A stretch of DNA of 64,000 nucleotides, from positions 2,356,001 to 2,420,000 of the forward strand of contig JAZGUH010000056.1 of the NCBI GenBank assembly GCA_037893225.1, given 5' to 3'. The position numbers and the translations under genes are program-made. This DNA comes from Hippasteria phrygiana (Eukaryota; Echinodermata; Asteroidea; Valvatida; Goniasteridae). Shown piece after piece: positions 58,801-61,800 of the stretch; the stretch's first letter is position 1; each line of letters begins with the position of its first letter. The notes under the pieces are model-generated. The model was not told the DNA's origin. It saw only the letters and a list, made by a program, of their open reading frames with translations, and made no database searches.

Positions 58801-61800
58801 TTCAGAATTTTTAAAGAATCTATTTTGCAATCTGGAATTCCTGAGGTGTTGCCCTAAAGGTGTTTTTACCTGTAAAAGTGGATATAGACCAATAAAGACG
58901 GATATTTTAAGGGGGAAGCCTTTAGGCAAATACAAACTATATGTTGATCTGGGGTTCTCGTGGATTTCGTGGATTTTTCATTTTTGGACAATCTCAGCCC
59001 TGTATAAAACATTTTTTCTGTGTGATCAATTTCTCATCAAATTCACCTGTTTATGATAAAAACAATCCAACAATACTAACCCCATTTTGTTTGTGGATCA
59101 TGTTGAGCCGAGTAGAGAATTTCTGTTCTAGGTCCTAGATTCTGTTGGATTCAGCAGGTTTCACACCTCAATAGTTCTAGGATATTGTTGGATCCATCCT
59201 ACTGTATCGAACAATTATTGAAGTGTGAAGCAAGTTGAATCCAACAGAAATTGCCTGTAGTTGAATTTGTCTAGATTCAGCATGGCTGGGGATTTGTAGC
59301 AGTAATTCATTACATCTCAAACCAATAGTGCATTGTTTTGACAAAGTAGGCTGAGTCTCTTCTAATAATTCTTCTAATAAATGATCGGCACAAGGTTTGA
59401 CAGTCATTTTATTGTTCAATACCATCTCAACCATCAACAGACGTATCTGAATGCTAACTAAAATGAGTTTAAATTAATTTTTCAAAGTGAACAAAGTGAA
59501 CACTGGCAGGAGCGGGATTCGAACCTGCGACCTCCGGAACACCATACCAGTTCGAATCCCGCTCCTGCTGGTTTTCTTTGTTCACTTTGAAAATTTATTC
59601 AGATTTACCTAGTCAGTTTCCCTTGTGGTTTGTTTGATCAAATGAGGTTGGAATATTCCCTTCACTTTGGAGAAAATGGAGGGATTCCTTGCGTTTTGGT
59701 CACGGTGCCATTTGTGGCGAGCAGATCTACAAATCCTCAAGGAACGTCAGACTCCTCAGGTCTAGTAACCACTAACCAGACTCTATCTTATCTTAACAGA
59801 GGAGAATGTATGCTCGTCTTCCCCCTGCCCAATAGGCTCCGCCTGCGTGCTTACTGAGGATGGTTACCTCTGTAACTGCCCAGCAGGAGTGGACGATGTC
59901 CAATGTTCCTATACAGGTAGGCTTATTAAAGGCTTCAGTAAAAAGGTTTGCATTCAATCCTCATTTAACGCCTACTGTCTAGCTTTTATAGATGGGGGGG
60001 GGGGGGGGGGGGCTTGTATGCAAAGAACGGGCTGTGCAGCCAAGCATAAATAGGCACCACACTGAATAGAGTGGTCCTTATTCATCGCTATTGGATCCCC
60101 CTCCCCCCTGTGTGAATGAAAATTTTGTTTGAAAAAGCACCATCAATTCATTACACTCGTCCATTTAAGAACAATATAGTTGAGACATGAATTGATTGAT
60201 TACGTGCAGGAATGCACATATAGATGACAACCGACCAGGTGGTCTTTTTCAAACTGCGGCTGTGGCCATCGTCCATGGCCGTCGTCTGTGGCTGTCGTCC
60301 GTGGCCGTCGTCCGTGGCCGTCATCCGTATTCAAGAGGACTGCCTCTGAAAATGTTCCTATATAGTGACAGTGTCGCCTGTAATGAGCACTGGGAGCACT
60401 GGGGAAGCTTGTATTCTCACATTTGTTCCTGGTATGAAAGACCTTCAACCTATTGTCTAAACCAGTTCTTTTCATGTTATAAACACAAGAGGGCCGTCTA
60501 CCCCAGACTGCAGTGAAGCCTATTCATATTAGACAAATATTGTGGTTGATGATTATGACTTCCAATAATTTCCAAACCTCTCCCCAACCGTACACAAACT
60601 CTTAGATTGGTTTTCGCCCTCAGGTTGAACTCAACACTGCCTTGGACCAGCGTAAACATTTCTCACTCCAGGTTGAAACTCTTGTCTGAATTGAAAAACA
60701 GAAGTGTGAAATGAGCAGGGGCGAGTTCTCCCCGGGTTGAACTTAAAACAAGTGTGAAACAACGGTTGAATGCGGGGTTCGCCTGTTTAATTTCAATGTC
60801 CTAATTTGTATGTTGAGGCCTCTTTAATATGATAATTCTCTTAATTCCTTCCATCTACAGAGATGATGCCACGGACCCCATGCAGTAGCTCACCATGTGC
60901 CAACGGTGCTAGCTGTGTTGATGTGGGTAGTACATTTGACTGCCAGTGCACATTTGGATGGACGGGAGCCAACTGTAATATAGGTACAAACAAACTTTTC
61001 AAGATGATGTTGATTGCTGAGAGAAGTCTGCATCATTTTGTAGTTTTATGTAGATTGCATTTGTAAAATAAAAAAAACATGTTCTGCCATGAAATAACAA
61101 AAAAGTCACTTTTGAGAGCTATTTTTATCAAGTCTCCTCTAGCGCAGCATTGCCCGCTGATGCAATTTGTCTAAAAGTCGTCATTGCGGGCAGCAAACAA
61201 TTCTGACGTCATAGTACGAACTCTTTTTTTGTTCCTAGTGCTAGACACAAAAGGGAGTTCGTCCTACGACTTTTAGACAAATGGCACCAGTGGGCCAGAG
61301 GGGACTTGATAAAACTGCTCGCAAAAGTCCCTTTTTTTGTTATTTCATGGCAGAAATAATTGGCTGTTATATTTTACAATACGCAATCGATATAAAACAA
61401 AAACATGACGCAGACTTCTCTCAGCAATCAACATCATCTTTTTAAAAAGTAGTTTGTATTCGATGGGTGATTGTTACTTATATTCACCGGGCTACCAAAT
61501 GCTTGTCAATGTTACTATCTTGAAATATCCTGAGAAATTCCCTTGGATCAATAACTTCCATACAAAATAAATAATAATGAACACTTGCAATCACCAGTGA
61601 ATTTTCGTTATTTTTTTCGAGCAATACAAAAGTTATACACTTGTGAATGAAACATCAAAGGAAAATAAATCCGCCCATGTTTAGTTATGGAATAATTACT
61701 TTACAATTAATTCAGTAATTCCGGGGTGTTTTTGTGGGCATTAGGTGCACAAAAACAACCAAGAATAGAAGCCTTTTGGGAGAGTTGCAGAGGCCCAAAG

